Positions 5,186 to 6,660 of a stretch of DNA of 6,660 bases are shown here, piece by piece. Under the pieces are notes generated by a model. That model was not told the DNA's origin. It worked only from the letters and a program-made list of their open reading frames with translations, and made no database searches. This DNA is from CAZTII01 sp964613305 (GTDB lineage: Bacteria; Bacillota_I; Bacilli_A; Erysipelotrichales; Erysipelotrichaceae), in contig CAZTII010000082.1 in assembly GCA_964613305.1 (NCBI GenBank), positions 1 through 6,660 of the forward strand. Direction: 5' to 3'. The translations under genes and the position numbers were made by a program. Position 1 is the stretch's first letter. The number at the start of each line of letters is the position of its first letter.

Positions 5186-6652
5186 ATGAAAAAAATAGTT
5201 TGTGATACACTTGTTGTCGGTGGTGGTTTAGGTGGTTTAAGTAGTGCTATTTTATTAAAAGAAAAAGGAGTTGATGTTTGTTTAGTCGCTAATAAAGTCT
5301 TAGGCGGCAGTAGTTTCTATGAAGGTACATGGGGTTTAGGGGTTATTTTAGCTCGTGATAAAAAAGATATACTTGTTGAAGAAATCATGGAAGTTGGTGA
5401 TAATGTACCCAATCGAGATTTAGTGAAAACATTTGTTTATAATATGGAACATGGGTATCAAAACTTAAAACGATGGGGTGTTACAATGACATATCCTACA
5501 AATGATCTCGATGATACATACATTCCATGTTTTGGTAGTAAACATTATACGTGGCGTGGCTTTACCAAAGAAGGGGCTAGAGAAGCATTGTTGAAGCAAC
5601 TGGAAGGTGTACCAACATACAATCATACGAAATTATTAAAGTTATATACAACCAATAATCGTGTAAGTAGTGCCTTATGTATACAAAAAGATGAGTATAT
5701 TATGTTCTATTTTAATCACTGCGTTTTAGCGACTGGTGGTATGAGTAATTTATTTAAACGATCGATTAGTTATCGTGATAATATAAGCAATGCATTAGGT
5801 TGTGCTATTGATGTAGGGGCTAAAGTTGTTAATCTTGAGTTTAATCAATTGATGTTAGCGCTAGGTAAGGTTGCACCACTGACCATATTTAATGAAAAAG
5901 TGTATCATTATTTAAGGATTGATGATGATTTTTCTTTTGATTTTACTAAAGCATGTAACGCACATCGGCTTCATGGGCCATTTACAAGTAATCGTTTTAG
6001 TAAACATTTAGAAATGTTTTATCAAAAAAACCTTGAAAAAGACATCTGGGGATACTTTGATAAAAGTATCCACGATGATCAAAGTGAGTTTGTTAAGGTG
6101 TATTTTGATTGGTTAAAGAAAGAAAAAAATCTTACAAAAGATGATAAATTTGATTTGGTGTTATCGTACCATGCCTCTAATGGTGGACTGCTTATAGATG
6201 AGCATGGAAGGTGTACGGTTGATGGTTTATATGCTTGTGGTGAAGTCACTGGAGGTATGCATGGTTCAGATCGAATTGGTGGTTTATCTGCCATTAATGC
6301 CTTGACCTTTTCTCACTTAATTTGTGAATATATCGGTAAAAATCAACAACAATATGATAAAAACGATGTTGAATATGCTCCATTTACTATAAAAAACGGA
6401 AATGAAATTATCAATGAACTTCAAACATTAAATCAGCAGTGGGCAATGGTAAATCGCAGTAAAAGTAAGAGTGAAAACATGTTACAATATTTATCCAAAA
6501 TACAACTTATTGAAAGTAAAAATGAAGATTTTGGACTTGGTTATATTGTATTGATGATGATTAAAGTATCGACGAAATTACATGAAGCCATTATTACAAG
6601 AAACAAGTCATTAGGAAGTCATCACATACTTAGTGAAAATGAAAATGAATAG
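5186..6652 (+). CDS. FAD-dependent oxidoreductase of the L-aspartate oxidase/fumarate reductase flavoprotein superfamily, substrate unknown
   Basis: The 488 residues begin with an FAD Rossmann motif, VVGGGLGGLSSA (GxGxxG at 12-17). A short LVANKVLGGSSFYEG segment follows, similar in layout to the region after the second strand of L-aspartate oxidase, and then VLATGG. The C-terminal signature HASNGGLLID (H329) and CGEVTGGMHGSDRIGG (E353, R363) is typical of this superfamily and retains its conserved His and Arg. The EFxQxHP motif, whose His binds dicarboxylates in aspartate oxidase and fumarate reductase, reads EFNQLML at 218-224, and the usual TExxRGEG segment is not recognisable. The substrate is therefore probably not aspartate or fumarate. 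There is no signal peptide, FMN domain or iron-sulfur motif, so it is likely cytosolic. GGAGG at 5177-5181 fixes the ATG. The gene lies 36 bases after trpA with no terminator between, so it is inferred to be the last gene of the trp operon and under T-box control. Confidence 0.85.
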   Translation: MKKIVCDTLVVGGGLGGLSSAILLKEKGVDVCLVANKVLGGSSFYEGTWGLGVILARDKKDILVEEIMEVGDNVPNRDLVKTFVYNMEHGYQNLKRWGVTMTYPTNDLDDTYIPCFGSKHYTWRGFTKEGAREALLKQLEGVPTYNHTKLLKLYTTNNRVSSALCIQKDEYIMFYFNHCVLATGGMSNLFKRSISYRDNISNALGCAIDVGAKVVNLEFNQLMLALGKVAPLTIFNEKVYHYLRIDDDFSFDFTKACNAHRLHGPFTSNRFSKHLEMFYQKNLEKDIWGYFDKSIHDDQSEFVKVYFDWLKKEKNLTKDDKFDLVLSYHASNGGLLIDEHGRCTVDGLYACGEVTGGMHGSDRIGGLSAINALTFSHLICEYIGKNQQQYDKNDVEYAPFTIKNGNEIINELQTLNQQWAMVNRSKSKSENMLQYLSKIQLIESKNEDFGLGYIVLMMIKVSTKLHEAIITRNKSLGSHHILSENENE

Positions 6653-6660
6653 TTTTCATT
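6638..6660 (+). terminator. Probable operon terminator hairpin, cut by the window edge
   Basis: AATGAAAA (6638-6645) pairs perfectly with TTTTCATT (6653-6660) around a 7-base loop that contains the TAG stop (6650-6652) of the flavoprotein gene. Two more A residues at 6636-6637 could lengthen the stem if T residues continue beyond the window. The T run needed to confirm a rho-independent terminator lies outside the sequence given. Confidence 0.5.

Noticed and set aside
6079..6294. Minus-strand frame of 71 codons inside the flavoprotein gene
   Set aside because: It lies opposite the conserved C-terminal FAD motif region, which fully accounts for the sequence.
1..6660. CRISPR arrays, insertion sequences, tRNA or rRNA genes, phage or defence genes
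   Set aside because: No spaced direct repeats, transposase frames, terminal inverted repeats or RNA gene signatures were seen; apart from the two intergenic leader stretches, the window is filled by the genes listed.

Overview
The window carries a tryptophan-biosynthesis operon from a low-GC Gram-positive bacterium (Bacillota). Three things point there: the AT-rich codon use, strong AAGGAG-type ribosome binding sites, and a T-box leader RNA. The exact lineage cannot be fixed from this sequence. An Erysipelotrichales- or Clostridia-like gut organism is a guess from the flavoprotein at the end of the operon and the look of the enzymes.

Layout. Bases 1-272 hold the 3' end of an unrelated small membrane protein, closed by a terminator hairpin that overlaps its stop codon. 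A sigma-A-type promoter follows at once (300-328) and drives a T-box riboswitch (about 331-618). The T-box has a UGG (Trp) specifier, a UGGC acceptor-binding bulge, an antiterminator and a competing terminator, all visible base by base. Between the leader and the first enzyme gene (619-790) there is no long gene. That gap contains a possible 23-codon leader ORF with two Trp codons and a possible second promoter lying downstream of the T-box terminator.

Then come trpD, trpC, trpF, trpB and trpA (791-5149), all on the + strand and overlapping by 4 or 8 bases, so they are almost certainly co-transcribed and translationally coupled. They cover anthranilate to tryptophan. The anthranilate synthase genes trpE and trpG, usually first in such operons, are not in the window, so anthranilate must be made from another locus or obtained from outside.

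Thirty-six bases after trpA, a 488-residue FAD protein of the L-aspartate oxidase/fumarate reductase flavoprotein superfamily follows in the same orientation (5186-6652). It keeps the FAD-binding motifs but has lost several residues of the usual dicarboxylate site. A hairpin overlapping its stop codon looks like the operon terminator, cut by the window edge. This flavoprotein and the leader/promoter region are the least ordinary parts of the window; the rest is a standard T-box-controlled trp operon.
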